From NCBI GenBank assembly GCA_045589215.1, contig JAZNOQ010000091.1, positions 1 to 22,417 on the forward strand: a stretch of DNA of 22,417 nucleotides, in the 5' to 3' direction. How positions within the stretch are numbered: the stretch's first letter is position 1; each line of letters begins with the position of its first letter. Below the pieces are notes generated by a model that was not told the DNA's origin, ran no database searches, and saw only the letters and a list, made by a program, of their open reading frames with translations. Shown here in pieces: positions 1-7,736 of this stretch. The position numbers and the translations under genes were made by a program. The stretch is from JAZNOQ01 sp045589215 (GTDB lineage: Bacteria > Bacillota > Clostridia > Oscillospirales > CAG-272).

Positions 1-406
1 TTACGTTGCACAGGTTGCAATGGGCGCTGATATGAACCAGTACCTCAAGGCTCTTGCAGAGGCAGAGGCTTATCCGGGTCCCTCGCTGATCATCGGCTAC
101 GCTCCCTGCGAGATGCACGGCATCAAGAAGGGCGGTATGCAGAACTGCCAGCTCGAGATGAAGAAGGCAGTCGAGGCAGGCTACTGGCATATGTTCCGTT
201 ACAATCCTACGCTTGAAAACAACAAGCTCACGATCGATTCCAAGGCTCCCACGGGCAGCTATCAGGAATTCATCGCAAACGAGGCTCGTTACGCACGTCT
301 CGCACAGACCTTCCCGGAAAGAGCGCAGGCTCTCTTCGCACAGGCTGAAGCGAACGCTCAGGCTAAGTACGAGCGTCTCGTGAAGATGGGCAAGCTGTAC
401 GAATAA
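1..406 (+). CDS. nifJ: Pyruvate:ferredoxin (flavodoxin) oxidoreductase, C-terminal end (partial)
   Basis: This is the last ~134 codons of a gene entering from the left edge; the reading frame is open from base 2 and ends at TAA 404-406. The segment GADMNQYLKALAEAEAYPGP, followed by GYAPCEMHGI and GYWHMFRYNP, is characteristic of the C-terminal domain of single-chain PFOR, which converts pyruvate and CoA to acetyl-CoA and CO2 and reduces ferredoxin in the cytoplasm. In characterised PFORs the Cys of the YAPC motif (codon 107-109 here) ligates the proximal iron-sulfur cluster; that assignment is from memory of the family. Most of the protein, including the TPP and ferredoxin-type domains, lies outside the window. 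The gene ends at a strong terminator. Together with ackA in this window it indicates pyruvate fermentation to acetate. The family call is secure; the symbol could equally be por. Confidence 0.95.
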   Translation, partial: YVAQVAMGADMNQYLKALAEAEAYPGPSLIIGYAPCEMHGIKKGGMQNCQLEMKKAVEAGYWHMFRYNPTLENNKLTIDSKAPTGSYQEFIANEARYARLAQTFPERAQALFAQAEANAQAKYERLVKMGKLYE

Positions 407-420
407 TTTTTAAGCACCCA

Positions 421-455
421 AAAGGGACTGCCGCTTTGCGGCAGTCCCTTTTTGC
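421..455. terminator. Bidirectional terminator between nifJ and the flavoprotein gene
   Basis: AAAGGGACTGCCGC and GCGGCAGTCCCTTT form a 14-bp perfect stem around a short T-rich loop. It is followed by T-rich sequence on the + strand, and T-rich sequence also lies beyond it on the - strand. It sits between two convergent genes and should stop both transcripts. Confidence 0.9.
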
Positions 456-462
456 TGTTTTT

Positions 463-1554
463 TTAGTGATCCTTTTTCATATAGGGGCGGATGCTCTGTA
501 TCCCGCTTTTCATAATAATGCCGCGGGTAAACGGAGTGCACAAAAAAGTCCTTTTCACCGATTTCATACGGAGCTTCAGTCTCAGAGACCGCGTGTTTTT
601 TCGGTAGATCCTTTGCACGTCATCGAAAGAATTTCCTTCGGCAAACGCATCGGCAAGCATCTTTCCGCTGTACATCGCACTGCTTAGTCCCTCAAAAGAG
701 CTTGCGCTGATAAAGCCTGCCGCCTCTCCGAGAAGAAATGCGCTTCCCTCTCCCGTGCAAAAATCCTTCATTGCGCGTGGACTTGAAACGAGGCATGCCT
801 CGGTCTTGACCGCCTCTCCGAACGAGTTTTGGAGAAAAGCCTCAAGCCTTTCTTTTTGCATATCGAAAGCCTGACGGCACCCTTTCTTTTGAAACGCACC
901 GCCGAATATCACGTAGCTTCCCTTATGTATCGTCCACGAACAGCTGTCGCTCGTTTGGGCATCAAATATGCAGGAGTAATAGGGCAATCTTTGTCCCTTG
1001 TTTTCGAACCACTGCTGGATTGCCATATATTGAACCTTCATCGGACGGAAAAAGGTGCGCCTTACGACAGAGCCGCCGCCGTCCGCGCCGACGATCGCCC
1101 GTGCGGTCACGCATTCCTCCGAACCGTCGTATTTTGTAAAAATATGGTAAAGCTCCCCTTCTTTTCGGATATCGCTGCAACGTCCCTTCTTGATCTTTAC
1201 GTTCGTGGAAATGAGGGAAAGAAGCCATCTGTCGAAGGCGTATCTGTCCATATTGAGATAATGCCTTTGATAATATCGAACCAGCTTTCGGTCGATGTCG
1301 ATCGTCTCGACCGCAAAGATCTGCGGATCTTCAAGAACGCTCTTCGGAAGCACGAGATCAAATCTCGCGAGCAGCTTTTGTGCATCGGGTGCAAGAAGTC
1401 CTCCGCACGGCTTTGCTGAGCCCGGAGACTGTCCGTCGATCAGAATGATCCTCAGCTCGGGGCGTGCCTTTGCGAGCTCCTTTACAAAAATAGCCCCTGC
1501 AGGTCCGGCGCCCACTACGGCAATATCATAAACGGCTTTGTTTTCTTGCTCCAT
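463..1554 (-). CDS. Geranylgeranyl reductase-family FAD-dependent oxidoreductase
   Basis: This 363-aa soluble flavoprotein belongs to the p-hydroxybenzoate hydroxylase/geranylgeranyl reductase fold. The dinucleotide-binding motif GAGPAG is at residues 15-20 and the acidic residue ending the second strand is D40. The family hallmark PCGG is at 49-52, an SWTIHK segment sits mid-protein where prenyl reductases carry a YxWxFPK-like motif, and the second FAD motif (GEAAGF) is near residue 277. Known relatives reduce isoprenoid double bonds or oxidise aromatic substrates. In Clostridia the substrate of this short subgroup is not established, and no isoprenoid gene is adjacent. A ribosome site (AAGAGG) precedes the ATG and a consensus promoter lies at 1615-1643, so it is probably monocistronic. 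The fold is secure; the substrate is unknown. Confidence 0.85.
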   Translation of the reverse strand: MEQENKAVYDIAVVGAGPAGAIFVKELAKARPELRIILIDGQSPGSAKPCGGLLAPDAQKLLARFDLVLPKSVLEDPQIFAVETIDIDRKLVRYYQRHYLNMDRYAFDRWLLSLISTNVKIKKGRCSDIRKEGELYHIFTKYDGSEECVTARAIVGADGGGSVVRRTFFRPMKVQYMAIQQWFENKGQRLPYYSCIFDAQTSDSCSWTIHKGSYVIFGGAFQKKGCRQAFDMQKERLEAFLQNSFGEAVKTEACLVSSPRAMKDFCTGEGSAFLLGEAAGFISASSFEGLSSAMYSGKMLADAFAEGNSFDDVQRIYRKNTRSLRLKLRMKSVKRTFLCTPFTRGIIMKSGIQSIRPYMKKDH

Positions 1555-1614
1555 AATGATCCTCTTACAAATATTGTGGTGCTTCTGTTACGAACGTTGT
1601 TTCTATTATATTCT

Positions 1615-1643
1615 ATTATAACAGAAGAACCGCAGAAAGTCAA
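1615..1643 (-). promoter_or_regulatory. Sigma-A promoter for the flavoprotein gene
   Basis: On the minus strand TTGACT (1638-1643) and TATAAT (1615-1620) are separated by exactly 17 bases, about 60 bases upstream of the ATG at 1554. The -35 box lies in the loop of the preceding gene's terminator hairpin, so termination and initiation elements overlap. Confidence 0.85.
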
Positions 1644-1653
1644 TCTGCGGTTC
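1627..1653 (-). terminator. Terminator after the zinc-ribbon membrane protein gene
   Basis: A perfect 10-bp stem (TCTGCGGTTC paired with GAACCGCAGA) with a 7-base loop starts 7 bases past the stop codon of the 1660-2448 gene. On the minus strand it is followed by a moderately T-rich stretch (TTCTGTTAT). It marks the likely end of the long minus-strand gene run. Confidence 0.75.
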
Positions 1654-1659
1654 CTTCGT

Positions 1660-2448
1660 TTATCCGATCACGTCGACGTATGCGCCGTAAATACACGGAG
1701 CGGTGTGCGGGATATGATTCATATCGTAAACGGTCACTTCCCCTGCGCCCTCACCGTAGATGCGGATCATCGCACCCGCGACGAAATTCTGCGCATCATT
1801 TTTCTGCAGACAATCACGGAGCAGGAGTGTATAAGTACTGCCGTCAAGCGCCTCGCAGACGTAGTAGGTCGTGTACTCGTCACCGCCATAGTAGCCGTCT
1901 ATATCCACGAACCGTTCCTTGACGAGAAGGGTCATCGAGACAAATTTTTCTTTGTAGCCTTCAGCATAGCGGTAAAAGTCCTCTGCCGGGATCTCCTCGC
2001 ACGCCGAGACGTATTCCTCGCGCGATAAGGATGTATTCACAGGATCGCTGAACAGATTGATCGCCCCCTGCACGATCGAGCCGATCCCGATGCTTGTGAG
2101 GATGGTGTAGAGGACCGCGATCACGACGACGGTGATCTTTAAGCTCTTTTTATGCGGGCTCGTCAGGAGCAGAATGATGCCGACGAGGGGGAAAACGAAG
2201 AGCATCAGAATGATGAACCACCAACGGTGATACCAATCGACGGATGCGAGCTTGTACTGCGGACCGCTGTTCCGCTTCTTCTTTTTCTTTAGCGCTCGGC
2301 GGTTTCCCGCGCGCATATAGTCGGGGCAACGCTTGCCGCAAAGCGGACAGTCATCGCTTTCAAAAAAGCATCCGCAGTCGGGGCATTTGTTGAGGTCGGG
2401 GCGGTCGAGCTCATCGTCGTCCGCAAAGGATCCAAGCATTCTTCCCAT
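1660..2448 (-). CDS. Zinc-ribbon membrane protein of unknown function
   Basis: This 262-aa protein is not assigned to a named family. Residues 22-37 carry a CxxC-x8-CxxC zinc ribbon (C22, C25, C34, C37), followed by a very basic linker (about 52-60, KKKKKR). Two hydrophobic segments follow (about 77-95 and 104-125), the first preceded by a Trp-rich WYHRWWF interface motif. The C-terminal ~120 residues are soluble and rich in Tyr and acidic residues. The start is supported by an AGGAGG site at 2457-2462, which lies inside the last codons of the upstream gene. That gene's stop is only 3 bases from this ATG, implying translational coupling. The layout suggests a cytoplasmic Zn domain anchored by a TM hairpin, with the C-terminus cytoplasmic if two segments is correct. 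Function unknown. Confidence 0.8.
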   Translation of the reverse strand: MGRMLGSFADDDELDRPDLNKCPDCGCFFESDDCPLCGKRCPDYMRAGNRRALKKKKKRNSGPQYKLASVDWYHRWWFIILMLFVFPLVGIILLLTSPHKKSLKITVVVIAVLYTILTSIGIGSIVQGAINLFSDPVNTSLSREEYVSACEEIPAEDFYRYAEGYKEKFVSMTLLVKERFVDIDGYYGGDEYTTYYVCEALDGSTYTLLLRDCLQKNDAQNFVAGAMIRIYGEGAGEVTVYDMNHIPHTAPCIYGAYVDVIG

Positions 2449-2451
2449 TCG

Positions 2452-3228
2452 TCAGCCCTCCTTTGACTGTTGTGAGTTGTCATATCGCCGCAGAAACGCG
2501 CGCTTTAATACCCCTCTTCGGAGCAGGACGACCGTGACAGCGGAAAGCGCGACGAGAAGGATCAGCACGCCCGACAAGAGAATAAGCACCTTAGAAAGCC
2601 CCTCGGATGGAGGTTCCTCGGTGATACGCAGGGTAAACGCCGTTCTTTCGGGGAAAAAGGCGACGAGAGACTTGCCATACGACGATTTCAGCTCGGTTTC
2701 GGTGCCGCTTTCGTCGATCGACAGCACGCGCAACCCCTCGGCGTTCGTCGTCATGTGTTTGATCTGTATTTTGAGGGACTCTCGGTCAAACTCGAAGCCG
2801 AGGTCGATGTCGTAAACGACATCTTGGGGTAGTCCACCCTCTGCAGTATCGGGTTTGTTCGTCTCTTCGGTGAGCTCCTTTATGTAGATCAGGACGGGCT
2901 CACCTCTTCGAGCGATCTCCTTAACGAGCTTTGTTGAGAGATAAAGCTTGACGTCACCTATGCTAATGTACATCGAGCCGCCGTGTCCCGCAGTTTCGAC
3001 GAAGGGGGCAAGCAGATCGACATCACCGCGTTCGGCGTACGATCTGTGCAAATGGAGTGAGCCTTGCGAGCTTTTCTCCTCGTAATTAAAGCTGTACAGC
3101 TTCGTTGGTCTGAGTGTTTCTTCCTCGTACGAGTCATCCTCGTCCCCCACCGCATAAACGCAGAACGGCGTGAGAAAGAGCAGGAGAAAAACGAGAAGGA
3201 GGGCATATATGCGTGACATTCGCGACAT
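2452..3228 (-). CDS. Secreted, C-terminally anchored membrane protein of unknown function
   Basis: This 258-aa protein has an N-terminal signal peptide (hydrophobic core about residues 7-22, possible cleavage after VYA), an extracytoplasmic domain of about 190 residues, and one TM segment near 213-236. A short basic cytoplasmic tail (LRRGVLKRAFLRRY) follows. The topology is therefore type I, with the bulk outside the membrane. The ectodomain is rich in charged residues and predicted strand and shows no motif I recognise. A strong AAGGAGGT site precedes the ATG. It is translationally coupled to the zinc-ribbon membrane protein 3 bases downstream, so the two probably work together, one exposing a domain outside and the other a metal-binding domain inside. 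Function is not inferred further. Confidence 0.8.
   Translation of the reverse strand: MSRMSRIYALLLVFLLLFLTPFCVYAVGDEDDSYEEETLRPTKLYSFNYEEKSSQGSLHLHRSYAERGDVDLLAPFVETAGHGGSMYISIGDVKLYLSTKLVKEIARRGEPVLIYIKELTEETNKPDTAEGGLPQDVVYDIDLGFEFDRESLKIQIKHMTTNAEGLRVLSIDESGTETELKSSYGKSLVAFFPERTAFTLRITEEPPSEGLSKVLILLSGVLILLVALSAVTVVLLRRGVLKRAFLRRYDNSQQSKEG
2457..2462 (-). promoter_or_regulatory. Coupled ribosome binding site
   Basis: AGGAGG on the minus strand, 8 bases before the ATG at 2448, lies within the last codons of the upstream gene. It fixes the start of the zinc-ribbon protein and indicates coupled translation of the pair. Confidence 0.75.
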
Positions 3229-3270
3229 ATCATAGACCTCCTTCTTTTTTTTGATTGTTCGTTTGTGTGA

Positions 3271-4629
3271 TCAGTTCTTGAGGCTGTGGATCGGTGCGGG
3301 GATGCGTCCGCCGCGTCCGATGAATTTCGCAGGCGAGTGGGGATTCAGCTCGATGATCGGTGCGTGACCGAGCAGACCGCCGAATTCGACCGTGTCGCCG
3401 GGGCCCTTGCCGAATGCGGGAATGACGCGAACAGCCGTCGTCTTGGTGTTGACTACACCGATCGAGATCTCATCCGCGATGATGCCGCAGATGACGTCCT
3501 CGGGCGTGTCTCCGGGGATCGCGATCATATCGAGTCCGACCGAGCAGACCGCCGTCATTGCCTCGAGCTTTTCGATCGAAAGCGCGCCGCGCTCGACCGC
3601 CGCGATCATACCCGCATCCTCGGATACAGGGATGAACGCGCCCGAAAGTCCGCCGACGTGGTTCGATGCCATAACGCCGCCCTTCTTGACGGCATCGTTC
3701 AGCATTGCAAGGCAAGCGGTCGTGCCGTGTGCGCCGCAGGATTCGAGTCCCATGTCCTCAAGGATCTGCGCGACCGAGTCTCCGATCGCGGGCGTGGGCG
3801 CGAGCGACAGATCGATGATGCCGAAGGGAACGCCGAGTCTTCTCGACGCCTCGGATGCAACGAGCTGACCGACGCGCGTGATCTTGAATGCAGTCTTCTT
3901 AATGAGCTCCGCAAGCTCAGAGAGGTCGCAGTTGCCCGCGCGCTCGATCGCCGAGCTGACTACACCGGGACCCGAAACACCGACATTGATGACGCAGTCG
4001 GGCTCTCCCACACCGTGGAACGCACCCGCCATAAAGGGGTTATCCTCGGGAACGTTTGCAAATACCACGAGCTTCGCGCATCCGATTGAATTCCGATCCT
4101 TCGTCAGCTCTGCTGCACGAACGATGGTCTTACCCATCAGACGGATCGCATCCATATTGATGCCCGCCTTCGTCGTTGCGACGTTGACAGACGAGCAGAC
4201 AAGCTCGGTCTCGGCAAGTGCCTCAGGGATCGCCGCGATGAGGTTGCGGTCGCCCGCAGTCATACCCTTATGCACGAGCGCCGAGTAGCCGCCGATGAAG
4301 TTGATGCCCGTTGCCTCTGCCGCCTTTTGAAGGGTGTGTGCCACCTTGATAAAGCCGTCCTTCGAGAGACTGCCGCCGACGAGCGAGATCGGGGTAACCG
4401 AGACGCGCTTGTTGACGATCGGCACGCCGTAGTCCTTTTCGATGGCACAGCCCGTCTCAACGAGATGCTCAGCAGAGCGGGTGATCTTGTCATATATCTT
4501 GCGGCACAGAACGTTCTCGTCGTCCGAAACGCAGTCAAAGAGCGAGATGCCCATTGTGATCGTTCGGATGTCGAGATTTTCCTGCCGTATCATCTGGATG
4601 GTTTCCAGAATGTCCTGTGTATTCAGCAT
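3271..4629 (-). CDS. UPF0210 family protein (DUF711, PFL-like fold)
   Basis: This 452-aa protein matches the UPF0210 family in length and sequence throughout: an N-terminal MLNTQDILETIQMI, a central VVFANVPEDNPFMAGAFHG segment, and Gly/Ala-rich motifs such as NVGVSGPGVV and SNHVGGLSGAFIPVSED. UPF0210 proteins are cytoplasmic, resemble the pyruvate-formate-lyase/ribonucleotide-reductase barrel fold, and have no confirmed reaction. They are nearly always encoded beside a UPF0237 ACT-domain protein, as here, where the partner lies 46 bases upstream on the same strand. An AAAGGA ribosome site precedes the ATG. ACT domains usually bind amino acids, so a role in amino-acid or one-carbon metabolism responsive to a small ligand is plausible but unproven. 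Family call very secure; function open. Confidence 0.95.
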   Translation of the reverse strand: MLNTQDILETIQMIRQENLDIRTITMGISLFDCVSDDENVLCRKIYDKITRSAEHLVETGCAIEKDYGVPIVNKRVSVTPISLVGGSLSKDGFIKVAHTLQKAAEATGINFIGGYSALVHKGMTAGDRNLIAAIPEALAETELVCSSVNVATTKAGINMDAIRLMGKTIVRAAELTKDRNSIGCAKLVVFANVPEDNPFMAGAFHGVGEPDCVINVGVSGPGVVSSAIERAGNCDLSELAELIKKTAFKITRVGQLVASEASRRLGVPFGIIDLSLAPTPAIGDSVAQILEDMGLESCGAHGTTACLAMLNDAVKKGGVMASNHVGGLSGAFIPVSEDAGMIAAVERGALSIEKLEAMTAVCSVGLDMIAIPGDTPEDVICGIIADEISIGVVNTKTTAVRVIPAFGKGPGDTVEFGGLLGHAPIIELNPHSPAKFIGRGGRIPAPIHSLKN

Positions 4630-4675
4630 TACGGTACTGTCCTTTCAGAGAGAGAATATGTGGGTGAGAGCGCGG

Positions 4676-4945
4676 TCAGATGTGGTGCATCGTATTAAAA
4701 ATGTCCTCGTGCATCGAATGGATCTCGAGATGCTTCTTCTCACCGAGCGCGTGGAGCAGATCGGTGAATTCCGAGAAGGGAATTGTGAGATTGTTGATGT
4801 CTGCGAGCATGATCATTGCAAAATAGTCCTGAATGATACTCTGCGTGACGTCGAGAATGTTGACCTTGTATTCGGCGCAGACGGTTGCGACCTCTGCGAT
4901 GATGCCGACCGAGTCCTTGCCCGTTACGGTGATGACTGCTTTCAT
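4676..4945 (-). CDS. ACT domain-containing protein, UPF0237 family
   Basis: This 89-aa protein is essentially one ACT domain, the standard length for UPF0237. MKAVITVTGKDSVGIIAEV shows the first strand and the GKDxxGI ligand-loop motif, followed by a helix and then NILDVTQSI on the second strand. ACT domains bind small metabolites, often amino acids, and dimerise; stand-alone ones act as sensors or regulatory subunits. The gene directly precedes the UPF0210 gene, the conserved partnership of this family, so it likely regulates or assists that protein. AAAGGAG lies just upstream of the ATG. I see no separate strong promoter in the 56-base gap before it, so transcription probably comes through from glnN and the membrane gene. 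Confidence 0.95.
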   Translation of the reverse strand: MKAVITVTGKDSVGIIAEVATVCAEYKVNILDVTQSIIQDYFAMIMLADINNLTIPFSEFTDLLHALGEKKHLEIHSMHEDIFNTMHHI

Positions 4946-5001
4946 AATGGATCTCCTTTTATGGGGTGTTTTTTTAATATTTGTTTTTTACTGTTTGGGA
5001 C

Positions 5002-5559
5002 TTACGTTCGTTCCCTCTTTGCGACCGCGCCTCCTGCGTACAACTTCAGAAAGCGGTAGGCATTGTCGGTGAGCTCGAAGTAGAACGCGGCGGTCTTATC
5101 GTCCTCGCCGTCAAAGATGCAGCACCAGATCTCTTTTCCCGGATTATCTTCGGCGTTTTGCGACGAGAGTGCAAAATACTGCTTTTCGGGTGCGTGTTTC
5201 GATAACGTTTTCATGCCGTCCGCATTTCCGTACGGAAACGCTGCCTTGATCTCGCGCATATTCAGCTCGAATACGACCTTTCGTACGCTTCCACCGTAAA
5301 TACGCGAAAAAACGAGAATGCCGCCCGTCATCGTGTACTCATACTCCACGCGCGTCCTGCGCCAGGTGACGAGAAACAGGGGGATATCAACGAGAATGGC
5401 TACCGCGAGGCAGGGCACGAGTGCCTGCCATACGAGCCCGAGCATCATAGCGACGAAGAGAATGAGCGCGTAAAGCAGAATGAAGCCGATGCGAAGCGCG
5501 ATCCGCGCTCCCCCAAGCTTTTCCTTTACCGTGTGCTCGCAGATCTGACTATATTCCAT
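5002..5559 (-). CDS. Two-TM membrane protein of unknown function
   Basis: This 185-aa protein starts 6 bases after the glnN stop and is almost certainly co-transcribed with it. A short N-terminal segment (YSQICEHTVKEKLGGA) leads into two adjacent hydrophobic segments (about residues 22-45 and 47-66). A strand-rich domain with RTRVEYEYTMTGGILVFSRI follows, then a C-terminal helix (ELTDNAYRFLKLYA). This layout, a TM hairpin followed by a PH-like cytoplasmic beta domain, occurs in several small uncharacterised Clostridia families; DUF6106 is one candidate, from memory only. The glnN linkage does not by itself define a role. The gene is real by length, frame, RBS position and operon spacing. Confidence 0.75.
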   Translation of the reverse strand: MEYSQICEHTVKEKLGGARIALRIGFILLYALILFVAMMLGLVWQALVPCLAVAILVDIPLFLVTWRRTRVEYEYTMTGGILVFSRIYGGSVRKVVFELNMREIKAAFPYGNADGMKTLSKHAPEKQYFALSSQNAEDNPGKEIWCCIFDGEDDKTAAFYFELTDNAYRFLKLYAGGAVAKRERT

Positions 5560-5565
5560 AGCGGC

Positions 5566-7656
5566 TTACTGACGGTGGGTCATATCCCCGTAGGTAGGAA
5601 GCGGCCACGCGTCCTTCGCGGTGAGCGTTTCGAGGGCATCTGCCTTTTCGCGGAGCACCGCCATTGCGGGAATGACGCGGTTTGCGTAAAGAAGCGCACA
5701 GCGGATCGCGTGCTTTTCCTCGTTCGCCGCCGCTACCTCGGCGGAAAGCGCATTCAGCGCATCGTAGGTCTCGTCCTGCAGAGCCGACAGGCGCGTGATC
5801 AACTCCTTCTCCATGCGGCAGGGGACGTTCGGAAGGACGTCGAGCTTTGCGCGGAGGGTCTTTGAGAGCGAGAAGATATAGGATTCGACGGCGGGAAGGA
5901 TCTCCTTCTGCGCCATATCGATCATCGTCCGCGCCTCGATGCGAACGGTCTTATAATAGTTCTCGTACAGGATATACTTGCGTGCCTCGATCTCGGTATC
6001 GCTGAAGATGCCGAATTCCGTGAAGAGTGCAACGTTCTTCGGTGCGTCGAACACGTCAAACGCCTCGACGGCGGTTCGCAGATTCAGAAGTCCGCGGCGT
6101 GCTGCCTCGGCCTCCCAGCCCTGCGTGTAGCTGTCTCCGTTGAAGATGATGCGTCCGTGAGAAGCGAAGGTCTCACGAATGATCTTTGCGATCATTTCCT
6201 TCTTGTTGTCCGATGCTTCGATGCGGTCTGCGAATTCGCGGAACTCCTTTGCAACCGTCGTGTTGAGGATGACGTTCGGCATCGCGATGTTCTGCGACGA
6301 GCCGAGCATACGGAACTCAAATTTGTTGCCCGTGAAGGCGAAGGGAGAGGTGCGGTTGCGGTCGGTCGTGTCCTTTTCGAAGACGGGGATCGAATGGATG
6401 CCGAGGTCCATCTTCGCGTGTGCGCCGCTCAGATATTCGGTGTCCGAAACGATCGAATCGATGATATCCGAAAGCTCCTCGCCGACGAACATCGACACGA
6501 TCGCGGGCGGAGCCTCGCATGCACCAAGACGGTGATCGTTGCCCGCCGAGGAGATCGACAGGCGCATCAGATCCTGATATTCGTCGACCGCCTTGACGAC
6601 GGCGGAGAGGATCAAGAGAAATTGCGTGTTCTCGATCGGGCTCTTGCCGGGATTTAGGAGGTTTTTGCCGAGATCGGTCGAAAGCGACCAGTTGTTGTGC
6701 TTGCCCGAGCCGCTGATTCCTGCGAAGGGCTTTTCGTGCAAAAGGCAGGCGAGTCCGTGCTTCTCCGCAACGCGCTTCATCAGCTCCATCGTGAGAAGGT
6801 TCTGGTCAACAGCCATATTCGTCGTCGCGTAGATCGGTGCCATTTCGTGCTGTGCGGGGGCTGCTTCGTTGTGCTTCGACTTCGAGCTGATGCCGAATTT
6901 CCAGAGTTCAAGGTCAAGCTCCTCCATAAAGGCAGCGACCCTCGGCTTGATCGGTCCGAGGTAGTGATCCTTCAGGTCCTGCCTTTTCGGTGCGGGAGCG
7001 CCAAAGAGCGTCCTGCCCGTATAAAGAAGATCGGCTCTTTCGTTAAAATACTCGCGGTTCACGAGGAAATACTCCTGCTCCGCGCCGACCGTCGTGGTAA
7101 CGCGCTTCGTCGTTTCGTCTCCGAAAATCCGCAGAATGCGGAGCGCCTGCTCGCTGATCGCCTCCATCGAGCGCAGAAGGGGCGTTTTATAGTCGAGCGA
7201 CTCGCCCGTGTAGGAGCAGAATGCGGTCGGAATATAGAGCGTTCCGTCCTTCACGAATGCGTAGGACGAGGGGTCCCACGCGGTGTATCCGCGTGCCGAG
7301 CAGGTCGCGCGAAGTCCGCCTGAAGGGAAGGAGGAGGCATCGGGCTCACCCTGCACGAGCGATTTCCCCGACAGCTCCATCACGACCTGATCGCCCGCGA
7401 TCGGCTCGATAAAGCTGTCATGCTTCTCTGCCGTGACCGTGGTGAGGGGTTGGAACCAATGCGTATAGTGAGTAGCTCCCTTTTCAATCGCCCACTCCTT
7501 CATCGCAGACGCAACCGTGTCCGCGATAGAGCCGTCGATCTGCTTGCCCGTCGAGATCGTCTTGCGAAGCGACTTGTAGACCTCTTTCGGGAGCTTCGCG
7601 CGCATCACGCTGTCGTTGAATACCATACTGCCGTAAAGCTCTGGGATGTTTGCCAT
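5566..7656 (-). CDS. glnN: Glutamine synthetase type III
   Basis: This 696-aa protein makes glutamine from glutamate, ammonium and ATP in the cytoplasm. Its length is that of the GSIII (GlnN) family, far longer than GlnA (~450 aa). GSIII features are visible: the N-terminal NIPELYGSMVFND, GAEQEYFLV (metal-binding Glu), KHNEAAPAQHEMAPIY, SGSGKHNNWSLSTD and NRTSPFAFTGNKFEFRMLGSSQN in the catalytic core. A long helical C-terminal region is typical of this type. The ribosome site GAGGT lies about 10 bases before the ATG. I see no convincing promoter in the 80 bases upstream, so it is probably read from the promoter at 8451-8479 together with the amidotransferase-like gene. No glnR or ammonium transporter gene is adjacent in the window. 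Confidence 0.97.
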   Translation of the reverse strand: MANIPELYGSMVFNDSVMRAKLPKEVYKSLRKTISTGKQIDGSIADTVASAMKEWAIEKGATHYTHWFQPLTTVTAEKHDSFIEPIAGDQVVMELSGKSLVQGEPDASSFPSGGLRATCSARGYTAWDPSSYAFVKDGTLYIPTAFCSYTGESLDYKTPLLRSMEAISEQALRILRIFGDETTKRVTTTVGAEQEYFLVNREYFNERADLLYTGRTLFGAPAPKRQDLKDHYLGPIKPRVAAFMEELDLELWKFGISSKSKHNEAAPAQHEMAPIYATTNMAVDQNLLTMELMKRVAEKHGLACLLHEKPFAGISGSGKHNNWSLSTDLGKNLLNPGKSPIENTQFLLILSAVVKAVDEYQDLMRLSISSAGNDHRLGACEAPPAIVSMFVGEELSDIIDSIVSDTEYLSGAHAKMDLGIHSIPVFEKDTTDRNRTSPFAFTGNKFEFRMLGSSQNIAMPNVILNTTVAKEFREFADRIEASDNKKEMIAKIIRETFASHGRIIFNGDSYTQGWEAEAARRGLLNLRTAVEAFDVFDAPKNVALFTEFGIFSDTEIEARKYILYENYYKTVRIEARTMIDMAQKEILPAVESYIFSLSKTLRAKLDVLPNVPCRMEKELITRLSALQDETYDALNALSAEVAAANEEKHAIRCALLYANRVIPAMAVLREKADALETLTAKDAWPLPTYGDMTHRQ

Positions 7657-7736
7657 ATGCCTGTATACCTCGTTATGAGTTTGATTTTATGTTTGCTGTC
7701 GAAATGGCTTTTCGGGAGATCCGAAAGGCTAAAAAT

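Noticed and set aside
3286..4089. 267-aa open frame on + opposite UPF0210
   Set aside because: Arg/Asp-rich composition typical of antisense to GC-rich coding sequence; UPF0210 on the other strand is unmistakable.
7702..7731. Hairpin-like sequence between the hydrolase and glnN as a terminator
   Set aside because: On the minus strand the stem has two mismatches and no T-run follows, so it is unlikely to terminate; the genes may be co-transcribed.
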